The notes beneath the pieces are model-generated. The model saw nothing but the letters and a program-made list of their open reading frames with translations, was not told where the DNA came from and did no database searches. From the NCBI RefSeq assembly GCF_011064825.1, contig NZ_CP048751.1:558001-622000 (forward strand): a stretch of DNA of 64,000 nucleotides, in the 5' to 3' direction. The DNA is from Brevundimonas mediterranea (lineage in GTDB: Bacteria > Pseudomonadota > Alphaproteobacteria > Caulobacterales > Caulobacteraceae). Shown one piece after another: positions 52,538 to 61,452 of the stretch (the stretch's first letter is position 1; the number at the start of each line of letters is the position of its first letter). The translations under genes and the position numbers were made by a program.

Positions 52538-52913
52538 TCCCGGCTTGTCTGGATCGAAATCGGATCAGCCGTGACCGACGAAGCAGTCATTGGCGCGAGA
52601 AGCTAGCGGAACGGCGCGAATAGTAATCCAAGGTGACGTTGGGGACATCTGTCGCGGGATTTAGCCCTCACCGAGCCGTTGCCACGAGCGAACGTTCTAA
52701 AAAGGCGCTCGGGGTGACGGGCTCAGGCGGTGACTCACCACGCTAAGTTTTCTTCGGCGCTGAAGCAGCGGCGGCGGATTTACTTTTCGGCGACTCAGCG
52801 GGCTGAGATCTGGGATCGGTGAGCGGCGTGCTCCGCTGCACCATTGGGATAGGCCGAGTCGAGACCAAGATTGCTGGGCCTCGATATTCACATTTCCGGT
52901 TTTAACCACCGGG
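52538..52913. other. 376-nt region upstream of the serine recombinase
   Basis: No supported gene. It contains several small imperfect inverted repeats and may hold the recombinase promoter and an attachment site, which serine recombinases often keep next to their gene. I could not identify a core. Confidence 0.35.
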
Positions 52914-54296
52914 ATGAAATCAATTGTCCCAAAGTCTCTCATTCCAGCAGCGCAGTATCTGCGGATGTCCACGGACCACCAGCGGTACTCATTGGAAAAC
53001 CAAGGAGCGACGGTGGCGGCGTATGCCGAGGCGAACGGATACCAAATCGTAGCCTCATACGAAGATGCGGGGAAAAGTGGCCTTACGGTGAAGGGGCGCG
53101 ATGGTTTGAAAAGGCTCCTGTCGGACATCCTCACCGGCTCACCGCCTTACAAAACGGTCCTCATCAGGGACGTAAGCCGTTTGGGACGGTTTCAGAACCC
53201 CGACGAGGGCGCCCACTATGAATTCTTGTGCGACCAAGCAGGCGTACACATTCACTACTGCGCGGAAGCGTTCACCAACGATGGATCGACCGTTGCGAAC
53301 ATCGTCAAGCATCTCAAGCGAGTGATGGCTGGCGAGTACAGCAGGGAACTGTCGGAGCGTCTGAAGACAGCCATCCGTAGAACGGTTGTTGCAGGGGGCG
53401 TGAAGGGCGGACCAGCAGCTTATGGAGTCCGTCACCAGGCGTTTGACGATGGCGGAAATGCGCTTGAAGTGCTGACAGGCGGACGCCGGAAGCAGCGATC
53501 TACCGATGTTGTTAAGATGGTTCATGGCCCTGCCGAAGAGGTCGCTACGATCCGGGAGGTCTTTAGACTGTTCACTCACAAGAGCATGCGACGTTCGCAG
53601 ATTGCCGCGAAGCTGAATCAGCAAGGCATAAAGCCCCCGAGAGGCGTTCTGTGGACCGGGATGCAGGTAGACGTCGTTCTTCGCAATGAAGTTGCTCTCG
53701 GGCTCTCCGTGTTCAATCAATCACGGGGTCAGGTAGGCGGACCGCGCACACTAGTGCCCCATGCCGAGTGGGGTCGCATCAAGGTGATGAAGCCCCTCGT
53801 TAGCGAAAGCCTTTTCAGGAAGGCATCTGACCGGCTGGCCGCAACGAGGAGGCGGAAATACACGAATGAGGAATTGCTTGAGGGCCTTCGACGGCTTTCG
53901 CAGGAGAAGGGGGTGTTGTCGGCGGCGCTTATCGAAGGTTGCTGCTATCTCCCAACCTTCAACGTGTTCCGCAATCGCTTCGGCTCGATCCATGAGGCCT
54001 ACAGGCTCATTGGATATAGCTACACTGACAAGCAGCTTCGTTCGATGCAATCGAAGCGAACGAACGACGCGGACGTGATAGCCGCCCTGACCGCGCTCAG
54101 AGAGCGGCACGGCCACCTGACCGCAAAGATCATCGCGGCAGACCGAAGCGTCCCAGCAATGGCTTCTTTGGTGGCACGGTTTGGCTCAACCACACGAGCA
54201 TATGAGCTTGCTGGCTTTGTCGGGAGTCCGCATTTGCTGGCTTGGGATCGCAAACGCGTTCGACGATCCAATGCGGCAGCTAGGGCCGATCGCTAA
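52914..54296 (+). CDS. large serine recombinase (site-specific integrase)
   Basis: A 460-residue recombinase. The N-terminal resolvase domain has the nucleophile Ser in Y-L-R-M-S-T-D-H-Q-R-Y-S (about residue 19), then I-R-D-V-S-R-L-G-R-F (about residues 86-95). The recombinase domain runs to about 300. The C-terminal part (about residues 319-435) holds two copies of a helical repeat ending in R-F-G-S-I-H-E-A-Y-R-L-I-G-Y and R-F-G-S-T-T-R-A-Y-E-L-A-G-F, like homing-endonuclease-associated repeats. It probably moves the element. It is convergent with the DUF6118 gene (4-nt overlap). Confidence 0.9.
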   Translation: MKSIVPKSLIPAAQYLRMSTDHQRYSLENQGATVAAYAEANGYQIVASYEDAGKSGLTVKGRDGLKRLLSDILTGSPPYKTVLIRDVSRLGRFQNPDEGAHYEFLCDQAGVHIHYCAEAFTNDGSTVANIVKHLKRVMAGEYSRELSERLKTAIRRTVVAGGVKGGPAAYGVRHQAFDDGGNALEVLTGGRRKQRSTDVVKMVHGPAEEVATIREVFRLFTHKSMRRSQIAAKLNQQGIKPPRGVLWTGMQVDVVLRNEVALGLSVFNQSRGQVGGPRTLVPHAEWGRIKVMKPLVSESLFRKASDRLAATRRRKYTNEELLEGLRRLSQEKGVLSAALIEGCCYLPTFNVFRNRFGSIHEAYRLIGYSYTDKQLRSMQSKRTNDADVIAALTALRERHGHLTAKIIAADRSVPAMASLVARFGSTTRAYELAGFVGSPHLLAWDRKRVRRSNAAARADR

Positions 54297-54988
54297 TCTA
54301 GCGCCCGGTCCGCTGCCGAATCCTGCGGCGGTGCCACCATCACCGTACACCGCTGCGTCTTCCCGCTCTCGACCGCCGCCGTCCGGCACGCGTCGAGGGC
54401 GTCCCGGTTCTCGTCGGCCAGCCGGGCATCCGCGACCACCCGATCCCAGCCAGCCGGATTCGCCGCCCGCATTAACGCCCCGCCCGCCGTCCACCGATCC
54501 TCCCGCATCACCAGAGCCGCCACCCGCGTGTTCAGCCCGAACGGCAAGACGCCGGCGAGGATCGGCGACAGCAACAGCCCGACCGCGAAGGCCACGCCCC
54601 CGATCCAGCCCAGCAACCGGACCTGCCGATCCTTCGCCCACGCCTGACCGATCAGGCCCGACAGCCGCGCCCGCTCGCGCTCCGCCTCCTGCGCCGCCCG
54701 ATCAAGCCGCTGCGCCGCCTCGCGCACCAGCGCCGAACCCGCCCGCGCGATGCCCTGACCCTGCTGCTCCGGCGTCAGGGTCAGCGCGGGAGAGGCCAGC
54801 ACGGTCTCCAACGATTGCCCGATCTCGTCCAACCCCTTGCCGAGAATGGCGAGGTCCTGGCTGTAGTCAGGCGGCCGGTTTTCGCGCATCGACGCCGGGA
54901 GGCCCTCGATCGCGCGGCGCAGCACCGAGACCTCGGCCCGCAAATCCTCGAACGCCTGGGCGGGGTCGCCCGCCTGATCCTCCGCCAT
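54293..54988 (-). CDS. DUF6118-family protein next to the relaxase
   Basis: A 231-residue protein: helical N-terminal half with heptad-like Glu/Arg, a transmembrane helix (W-I-G-G-V-A-F-A-V-G-L-L-L, about residues 123-138), and a C-terminal soluble part. This layout matches proteins labelled DUF6118 found beside traA in alphaproteobacterial mobile elements. Its 5' end lies 17 nt after the traA stop, so it is likely in the same operon. Function unknown; perhaps a relaxosome or membrane anchor. Confidence 0.7.
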   Translation of the reverse strand: MAEDQAGDPAQAFEDLRAEVSVLRRAIEGLPASMRENRPPDYSQDLAILGKGLDEIGQSLETVLASPALTLTPEQQGQGIARAGSALVREAAQRLDRAAQEAERERARLSGLIGQAWAKDRQVRLLGWIGGVAFAVGLLLSPILAGVLPFGLNTRVAALVMREDRWTAGGALMRAANPAGWDRVVADARLADENRDALDACRTAAVESGKTQRCTVMVAPPQDSAADRALD

Positions 54989-55005
54989 CCTCGCCTCCTG
55001 TTCCG

Positions 55006-57996
55006 TTACAACGCCGGACCCCGATCGCGGTCCCGTCCAATCTCCAGGGCGGCCTGCCGCACGCTCGGCGCGGACATCACCCTACCTAGCGTAGAGCCAT
55101 GACCTACACCCAACTCTCGTGCCCGCGACCGCACCAGCGATTCCAGCTCTGGATCGCGCTTCAAGGTGCCCGCCATCGCCGTCATTCGGCCCTCCAGCCG
55201 TTGGCGCGCCGGCCTGTGTCGCCACCCGTCCAGCCTATCGTGCTGCGCTTCCAACCGCTTCCAGTCCTTGACCAGGCGGTCGGCCTTCAAGGTCGGGTCT
55301 GCCCGCACCCGATCTTCATGGCGGATGGCACCGGCCAGTTCCACGCCACGCTCCTTCCCGCGCAGATCCCGCATCGCGCGCCAAGTGGCCGGTTCGTGAC
55401 GCAGCGCCTCATGCAGGTCACGCGTCGCCCCCGGCCGCATACGATCCAGAGCCGCCCCGGCGTCGCGCAGTTCGCGTGTCTGATGGGCGAGCACTGGCAG
55501 CTTCTGGCTGCGCATCCGCTCCGCGTCATCCATCGCCCGCGCATACCGCTCCACGGAGAGCTCCAGCGTCTGCCCGAGAACGGGAGCCGTTCGCCCCGGC
55601 CCGGAAGACGACAGGCCTTCCACGCGGTCGAGCGACGGGGCCGTCGCACGTTTGTTCAGGGTCAACCCATCGAACATCCCCCGTTTGCGGGGCTCGGCGT
55701 CGTGACCCGTGGCGGGGGGCCGCGCATCAAGGCCCCGTCGCGCGGCATAGTCCAGCGTCGTCTCTTTAAGCCCGGCCCGAGACAGCCGCGCCGACAAGGC
55801 CTCGACGTCCCGGAACGTCTCGCGCCCGGCGTAGAGGGTCACGGTCTCCCGGTGGCGGGTCATAGCCACATAGGTCAGGTGCCTGTCCATCGTGGCGGAC
55901 GCCAGCACATGAGTCCGGTCCACCGTCGCCCCTTGCGCCTTGTGGATGGTGGTGGCGTAGCCGTGATCGACGGCGGCGTAGTCCGCCATCGATACCGACA
56001 CGGCCCGGCCGTGACCGGGGCCCTTGGCGGTGTCCAGCCGTACCTCCAACCGACCGGCCTCGGCCCGTTCCACCGTCCCAAGCATACCGTTCTTCAGCCC
56101 GAGGTCGCGATCGTTCTCCCGGAAGAGCAGGCGGTCCCCGGCGGCAAAGGCTCGGTGGCCCTCGGTTGTCCGGTAGACCTGCTCGCCGCGTAGCTCGCCC
56201 CGGTCCTGCCGTGCGGCCCGGATGGCGTCGTTCAACTTCGCCACGTCCACGCGGCGATGAGCCAGCACCAGACGTGACCCGTCCGGCCGCGCGTCCATGT
56301 CGGCGATCACGTTGCGGACGATCGCGTTGCGGGCCGCGTCGGTATCGGCCCCCAACCGGACCGCGCCGTGTTCGGCATAGGCCGTCAGACCTTCCGCCGT
56401 CCGGTGGCGGGCGAAGTCCACGGAGGCCTCCCGCTGCCAGCCCTCGCGCTGGCGCCGGATCTCGCCCAACTCGACGAAGCCGACGCGTTCGGCCACAGCG
56501 CGGAAGGCCGCGCCCGGACCGATCGGCTGCAGCTGTTCGGGGTCGCCCACCAGCACCACCTTGGCGCCGGAACGATTGGCCTGCGCCAAGACGCGCGAGA
56601 GCTGGCGACTTCCCACCATCCCCGCCTCGTCGATCACCAGCACACTGCGCGGATCCAGCAGGTGCCGACCCCGCTCCCAGCTCCGTTCCCAGCTCGCCAG
56701 CGTCCTTGACGCGATACCCGAGGACTCCTCAAGACCCTCGGCCGCCTTGCCCGCCAGCGCCGCGCCCATCACCCGATAGCCTTCGGCCTCCCACGCTTGG
56801 CGGGCGGCCCCGAGCATGGTGCTCTTGCCGGCCCCCGCCATGCCGACCACGGCCCCGATCCGTTCGGGACCAATGATGTGGCGGACCGCCTGGCTCTGCT
56901 CCCCGGCCAGGAACGGCCGTTCGGTGAGCGCGCGCTCTGTATGTTGGCGGTCGACCCCGAAGGTCCGGCTCTCCGCCATCCGGTCGGCGCTGTCGGCCAT
57001 CGCCTTCTCGACGGCGATCATCTCTTGCGTGGAATAACGCGCCGGCTCCAGGGTGCGCCCGAATTCGTCCCTCTGCTCGGGGCGGAGTTCGACCAGCGCG
57101 GGCGAGGCCATCGCCCTAGCGAAGGCCCGCTGGAAGGCGTCGGGATCATCGACGTAGCGATGGATGACCTTGGCCACATCGGTGCGGTCGAACACGCTCT
57201 TCTCGTTCGTGACGAGCGTCAGCGCCTGTTCGGGCTTTTCGCGGATCAGTGTGGCGTTCCGCTGCGCCTGTTCGGCATCCTGGCGGGCCCGGACCACAGG
57301 CTTGCCGCGCCGGTCCATCTGGGTGGCGTGCACGCCCATATGCTGGGTCGGCTCGATCTCCAGCCCGCAGGCCTGGTGCGAGCGATGATCGATGCGCAGG
57401 TCGTGACCAGCCAGGGCCAGATGCCGGTTGGCCCGATCCTCCCAATCCAGACGAAGGTCACGAAGCTGATCGTGCGACGTCGGCAGGCCGAGCGCGATCA
57501 GCCGCTTGTTCTCCAGCTCTATCTCGGACTTCTCGCCCAACCCCTCGCGTTCGACCTTGCGGGTGGTCAGCAGGATATGGGCGTGGTGGTTGCGCACGTC
57601 GGTGTCGCCGTGCGGACTGTGGATCGCAAAATCCACCGCCACGCCGTAGCGATCGGCCAAGCCGTGAGCAAACTCCCGCGTCAGGGCCAGGCGCTGCTCG
57701 GGCGTCAGCTCGTGCGGCAGCGCGACCTCGACCTCGCGGGCCACACGGGCATCCTTGCGCGCCTCGGCGAACTCCGCCGCATTCCACAGGGCCGATCTGT
57801 CCTGCGCCCACTCCGCATCCGCGCCTTCGGGCAGCACGATCTCGGTGTGCTCTACGCCGCGACGCGCGGTGAAGTCATGGGTCTGGCCGTCGCGTTCGTT
57901 GGTGAGCTTTTGCGAGGCGCGATAGGCGGCGGCAGCGACGGCGCTACGCCCGCTCGAGCGGCTGATCGGCTTCATCGCCAGATGATAGATCGCCAT
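55006..57996 (-). CDS. traA: Ti-type conjugative relaxase/helicase TraA
   Basis: A 996-residue MobA/TraA relaxase fused to a helicase. The relaxase domain has Tyr25 (A-A-A-Y-R-A-S, the likely nucleophile) and H-H-A-H at 137-140 (metal ligands). The helicase domain has Walker A G-M-A-G-A-G-K-S-T near residue 390, D-E-A-G-M-V and Y-V-A-M-T-R-H-R-E. It nicks oriT, leads transfer and unwinds DNA. Start ATG 57996 with GGAGGTCGTC. The plausible oriT lies just upstream at 58101. Confidence 0.93.
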   Translation of the reverse strand: MAIYHLAMKPISRSSGRSAVAAAAYRASQKLTNERDGQTHDFTARRGVEHTEIVLPEGADAEWAQDRSALWNAAEFAEARKDARVAREVEVALPHELTPEQRLALTREFAHGLADRYGVAVDFAIHSPHGDTDVRNHHAHILLTTRKVEREGLGEKSEIELENKRLIALGLPTSHDQLRDLRLDWEDRANRHLALAGHDLRIDHRSHQACGLEIEPTQHMGVHATQMDRRGKPVVRARQDAEQAQRNATLIREKPEQALTLVTNEKSVFDRTDVAKVIHRYVDDPDAFQRAFARAMASPALVELRPEQRDEFGRTLEPARYSTQEMIAVEKAMADSADRMAESRTFGVDRQHTERALTERPFLAGEQSQAVRHIIGPERIGAVVGMAGAGKSTMLGAARQAWEAEGYRVMGAALAGKAAEGLEESSGIASRTLASWERSWERGRHLLDPRSVLVIDEAGMVGSRQLSRVLAQANRSGAKVVLVGDPEQLQPIGPGAAFRAVAERVGFVELGEIRRQREGWQREASVDFARHRTAEGLTAYAEHGAVRLGADTDAARNAIVRNVIADMDARPDGSRLVLAHRRVDVAKLNDAIRAARQDRGELRGEQVYRTTEGHRAFAAGDRLLFRENDRDLGLKNGMLGTVERAEAGRLEVRLDTAKGPGHGRAVSVSMADYAAVDHGYATTIHKAQGATVDRTHVLASATMDRHLTYVAMTRHRETVTLYAGRETFRDVEALSARLSRAGLKETTLDYAARRGLDARPPATGHDAEPRKRGMFDGLTLNKRATAPSLDRVEGLSSSGPGRTAPVLGQTLELSVERYARAMDDAERMRSQKLPVLAHQTRELRDAGAALDRMRPGATRDLHEALRHEPATWRAMRDLRGKERGVELAGAIRHEDRVRADPTLKADRLVKDWKRLEAQHDRLDGWRHRPARQRLEGRMTAMAGTLKRDPELESLVRSRARELGVGHGSTLGRVMSAPSVRQAALEIGRDRDRGPAL

Positions 57997-58424
57997 GACG
58001 ACCTCCAGGGAGCCGCCACGGTGGCGGCCAGACTGGCGGGCCGAGATCACGCAAAGCCAGGACACAACCTGGGTCCGTCGATCTCAAAATACCAAGCCCT
58101 GAGTTGCGCAGCAACTCGTAAGTGCGCCCTTCGCTAATCTTCACTTCGCTCAATAGGCTCGGTGAGGCGCGCTTGTAAGCAAGCGGGTCAGCAAATGGGA
58201 GAGGCGGATCAGGAATGTAGTATCGGCCGCTGGCGCGAATCGAGTCCGCATCGTCGTGATAGCATGACGGGGCTTGCGGTCCGTCGCAACGTCATCGTGA
58301 ACGCAAGGGCATTGCTGGGACGTTGCTGGCAGCGTTGCCGGGTGCGGCGCTGAAGACAGATGACGCCTCTGCGATCTCGCGCTACCTTGGGTTCTGAAAG
58401 AGGAGTGGCGACACGGAGGAGACG
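57997..58424. other. 428-nt divergent region carrying the origin of transfer
   Basis: Between traA and the TraC/TraD-like gene there is no supported gene. It carries the oriT hairpin/nick (58101-58130) and probably promoters for both sides, as in Ti plasmids where traA and traCDG diverge from oriT. Confidence 0.6.
58101..58130. other. Origin of transfer (oriT) with IncQ-like nick site
   Basis: Perfect inverted repeat GAGTTGC-GCA-GCAACTC (58101-58117) is followed at once by GTAAGTGCGCCCT (58118-58130). This is the nick core of RSF1010/Ti-type MOBQ origins (GTAARTGCGCCCT), with a hairpin just 5' of it as required for recognition. The predicted nick is between G58124 and C58125. It lies in the traA/TraC divergent region. 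The call rests on the match to the known core. Confidence 0.8.
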
Positions 58425-58715
58425 ATGGCGAGGCGTTCGATCGCCGAGAGGCTGGCTCAACTGGAGGCCCAGCGCAAATCGCTGCAGACCAAGCTCGGCA
58501 AACAGGAACGGGCCAGGGATACGCGCCGTAAGATTCTGCTCGGCGCCTTGATCTTGCACCGGCTGGAGAAGGGGCAGGACGCCTTCTCCAAAGACCAACT
58601 TCCCGACTGGCTGCGGCGCGAGCTACCCGGCTTCATCACCCGTGACGACGACGTTGCCCTGTTCCCCGATCTGATCGGCGAGAGCGGCGCGGCGCCGCTG
58701 CCAGACAAGACCTGA
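58425..58715 (+). CDS. TraC/TraD-like small mobilisation protein
   Basis: A 96-residue basic, helical protein: A-Q-L-E-A-Q-R-K-S-L-Q-T-K-L-G-K-Q-E-R-A-R-D-T-R-R-K. It is divergent from traA and 13 nt before traG, as in Ti-type traC-traD-traG operons. It probably helps the relaxase at oriT. Only one small gene is present, so it cannot be assigned to traC or traD. Confidence 0.7.
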   Translation: MARRSIAERLAQLEAQRKSLQTKLGKQERARDTRRKILLGALILHRLEKGQDAFSKDQLPDWLRRELPGFITRDDDVALFPDLIGESGAAPLPDKT

Positions 58716-58728
58716 TCGGGGCGCTGGA

Positions 58729-60333
58729 GTGGTGCGCCGGCTCTTCGGATTCGTCGGGCTGATCATCACCCTGATCGGCGGCTACCTGATGGGCACCATC
58801 ATCGGCCTGGTCTTCATAATTCCGTTCATCCTGATCCGGCACACCAATGAGACTGAGCAGAACTGGCTGTTGCTCGCGGCAGGATCGGCGGGAGCTCTCA
58901 TCGCCTGGCTAAAACGGCGGGCGGCGGGCGCGGGACTCGAAGACACCGGCGACGTGCATGGCTCGGCCCGGTGGGCGAGCGAGCGGGAGGTTCGGGCGTC
59001 ACTCGGCGGGGCGGACGGGTTGATCGTCGGTCGCGAGAACCAGCGGGGTGGCCAGCTTCTTCGCTACGATGGCGAGCAGCATCTGATCACCATCGCGCCT
59101 ACCCGGTCTGGCAAGGGCGTCGGCGCCATCATTCCCAATCTGCTGACCGCCAACCGCTCGATCCTCTGCATCGACCCCAAGGGTGAGAATGCGCGGATCA
59201 CCGTGCGGGCGCGGCTCGGCTTCGGGCCGGTCGAGGTGCTGGACCCGTTCGGCGTGTCGGGTGTGCCGTCCGCCGCCTTCAATCCGTTGGACGGTCTCGA
59301 TCCGGACAGTCTGGAGCTAGCCGAGGACGCAGCCCTGTTGGCCGACGCCCTCGTTTACGATCCGCCGGGCCAGATCGGGGAGGCTCACTGGAACGAGGAG
59401 GCCAAGGCGCTGATCACCGGCGTCATCCTCCATGTCGTCTGTTCCGAACATCCGGGCGCCCGCAACCTCGTCACCGTGCGCGACCGGCTTACCGCAGCTC
59501 CCGAGGCCTTCGCCGAAATGCTGGCGGTCATGCAGAAGTCGCGATGCGCCGGTGGCCTCGTCGCGCGGGCCGCAAATCGGCATCTGAGCAAGAGTGGTCG
59601 GGAGGCGGCGGGCGTGCTGTCGTCGGCCCAGCGCCATACCCATTTCCTAGATAGTCAGCGGATGGCGGCGGTGCTGGAGCATTCGGATTTCCGGTTCGAG
59701 AATTTGAAGGCCGAGGTCTGCACGGTGTTCCTGGTCCTGCCGCCCGAGCGGTTGAGCACGCATGCGCGCTGGCTGCGTCTGCTCGTGGCCCAAGCCATCG
59801 GAGACCTCGCCAAAACCACGGCGCGGCCGGAACCGCCGGTCCTGCTTCTGCTCGATGAATTCGCGGCTTTGGGTCGATTGGAGCCGCTTGAGCAGGCCTT
59901 CGGTCTGATGGCGGGTTATGGCCTGCAACTGTGGCCGATCCTTCAGGACCTGCACCAACTGCGGAGCGTCTATGGCGAAAGGGCGGGGACCTTCCTATCA
60001 AACGCTGGCCTGATCCAGATCTTCAATGTCGGCGATGTCGAGACCGCGAGTTGGGTGTCCCGGTCGATGGGCTCGGGGACCGTCGCCTACCGAACGGCTA
60101 GCAGCGGAGAATCCCAATCGCCGGGGCCGATGATGTTCTCGCAGACGTCCACCAACACCTCCACGACAGACCATCTCGTGAAGCGCGAACTGCTGACGCC
60201 GGATGAGGTGATGCGGCTGGACTCCAGCCTCGAGATTCTGCTGCGCCAGGGGCAAGCGCCGGTCGCGGCGCTGAAGGTGCGGTATTTTTCTGATCCAGAG
60301 TTCACCGCTACCCCTACCAATGGGTTGTGGTAG
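58729..60333 (+). CDS. traG: type IV coupling protein TraG (VirD4-like)
   Basis: A 534-residue coupling ATPase: two N-terminal transmembrane helices (about residues 7-30 and 45-60), Walker A A-P-T-R-S-G-K-G-V-G near residue 122 and Walker B V-L-L-L-L-D-E-F-A-A-L-G near residue 375. It links relaxosome to secretion channel. It starts at GTG 58729 (GTG 58732 is an alternative). It is short compared with Ti TraG (about 640 residues), mostly in the C-terminal tail. No mating-pair-formation genes are in this window, so the element may be only mobilisable, or they lie beyond the edge. Confidence 0.9.
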   Translation: MVRRLFGFVGLIITLIGGYLMGTIIGLVFIIPFILIRHTNETEQNWLLLAAGSAGALIAWLKRRAAGAGLEDTGDVHGSARWASEREVRASLGGADGLIVGRENQRGGQLLRYDGEQHLITIAPTRSGKGVGAIIPNLLTANRSILCIDPKGENARITVRARLGFGPVEVLDPFGVSGVPSAAFNPLDGLDPDSLELAEDAALLADALVYDPPGQIGEAHWNEEAKALITGVILHVVCSEHPGARNLVTVRDRLTAAPEAFAEMLAVMQKSRCAGGLVARAANRHLSKSGREAAGVLSSAQRHTHFLDSQRMAAVLEHSDFRFENLKAEVCTVFLVLPPERLSTHARWLRLLVAQAIGDLAKTTARPEPPVLLLLDEFAALGRLEPLEQAFGLMAGYGLQLWPILQDLHQLRSVYGERAGTFLSNAGLIQIFNVGDVETASWVSRSMGSGTVAYRTASSGESQSPGPMMFSQTSTNTSTTDHLVKRELLTPDEVMRLDSSLEILLRQGQAPVAALKVRYFSDPEFTATPTNGLW

Positions 60334-60370
60334 CGTGACCCTAACCTTTTGAACAATTTCCAGGGGCGAC

Positions 60371-61237
60371 GTGAAAACTCTGACGCCCCTTGAACAAGAA
60401 GCCATCGTCCTGAGCGCGGTCGCGGGGATGGTGGATGACATGGTCAATCAGGTCATCTTCTGTTCACTCGGCGAGAAGAAGACCGACACCAACCTCCTTC
60501 CGCAGTCGGCCGATACGCTTCGGCAGTTTGCGATCCTGCTGCGAGATTTCCTGTCGCCCGTGAAGAGCCTTGGAAAGAACCCGATGCCATTCGGACTTCC
60601 CAAGCCTAGCGATAGCGACCGGGCATCGGATCACACCACGCTCTTCTACCTCGCGCGAGTTTGCGAGAACCCCTTGATTGGGACGGATCCCACCTTCTTG
60701 GCCGAACAGGTGCGTCAGTTCAGAGATTGGCTCGACACGACCATCACGGTTCCGAAGGTTTGGCTCTCAAGAATCGGCGTTGAGGTTGACTTGGAGATCA
60801 AGCGCATCGACTTCATCCGGATCGGCGGAGACCTCGGCAAGCACAACTTCCTTCGCTTGGGAGGGCAGGCCGCGAAGCTGAAATCGATCCTTGGAAAGCA
60901 AGGTGTCGAGATCGACGAAAGCCAAGCTTATTCAGCGTTGCCGGACTGTTGGGATTGGTTCCACACCCACCTGCTTGCCTACCACGCGAGCACGATCGCG
61001 GAGTTCCTGAACAACATCAGGTACGCGATCCGCCTGTATGTCGAGCCCACCGCGCAGGCGACCTATCAGGTGAACTACAAGATCGACGAGTACGCGGACG
61101 CTTACACGTTCGAGCGACCGGCGGAGATAACCAATTCCTTCGGCTGGGAGCAGTATTATGGACTGTTGGATTGGTCGCGGCGGAAGCCAAACTTCCCGCC
61201 GTTCACGGTCACGAGGTTTCTGAAGGATCAGTTCTAG
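60371..61237 (+). CDS. unrecognised cargo protein 1
   Basis: A 288-residue protein starting at GTG 60371. It is mostly helical, with W-D-W-F-H-T-H-L-L-A-Y-H near residue 200 and F-G-W-E-Q-Y-Y-G-L-L-D-W near the C-terminus. No signal peptide or membrane segment. Composition is less Ala/Gly-rich than core genes, which suits cargo. Its position right after traG and before the IS-broken gene makes it a candidate accessory trait. No family recognised. Confidence 0.65.
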   Translation: MKTLTPLEQEAIVLSAVAGMVDDMVNQVIFCSLGEKKTDTNLLPQSADTLRQFAILLRDFLSPVKSLGKNPMPFGLPKPSDSDRASDHTTLFYLARVCENPLIGTDPTFLAEQVRQFRDWLDTTITVPKVWLSRIGVEVDLEIKRIDFIRIGGDLGKHNFLRLGGQAAKLKSILGKQGVEIDESQAYSALPDCWDWFHTHLLAYHASTIAEFLNNIRYAIRLYVEPTAQATYQVNYKIDEYADAYTFERPAEITNSFGWEQYYGLLDWSRRKPNFPPFTVTRFLKDQF

Positions 61238-61452
61238 TGGTTAAATGATTTTGACTCACGTATCCGAAGTGGGTCAGGCTGCCTTCCACGATGTCGCTGA
61301 TGGGCCAAAATCAGTTATTGGCGACGGGCCTGAAAGCAGACCTTTCGTCGACGGCCTCGCTGAGGCCAGTTCCGTCCCACTGCAGAAGTTCAACATCATG
61401 GCGAACAATACGCCTGCATGCTCTCTACTATATGGCCTAACCACCGCGCCCG

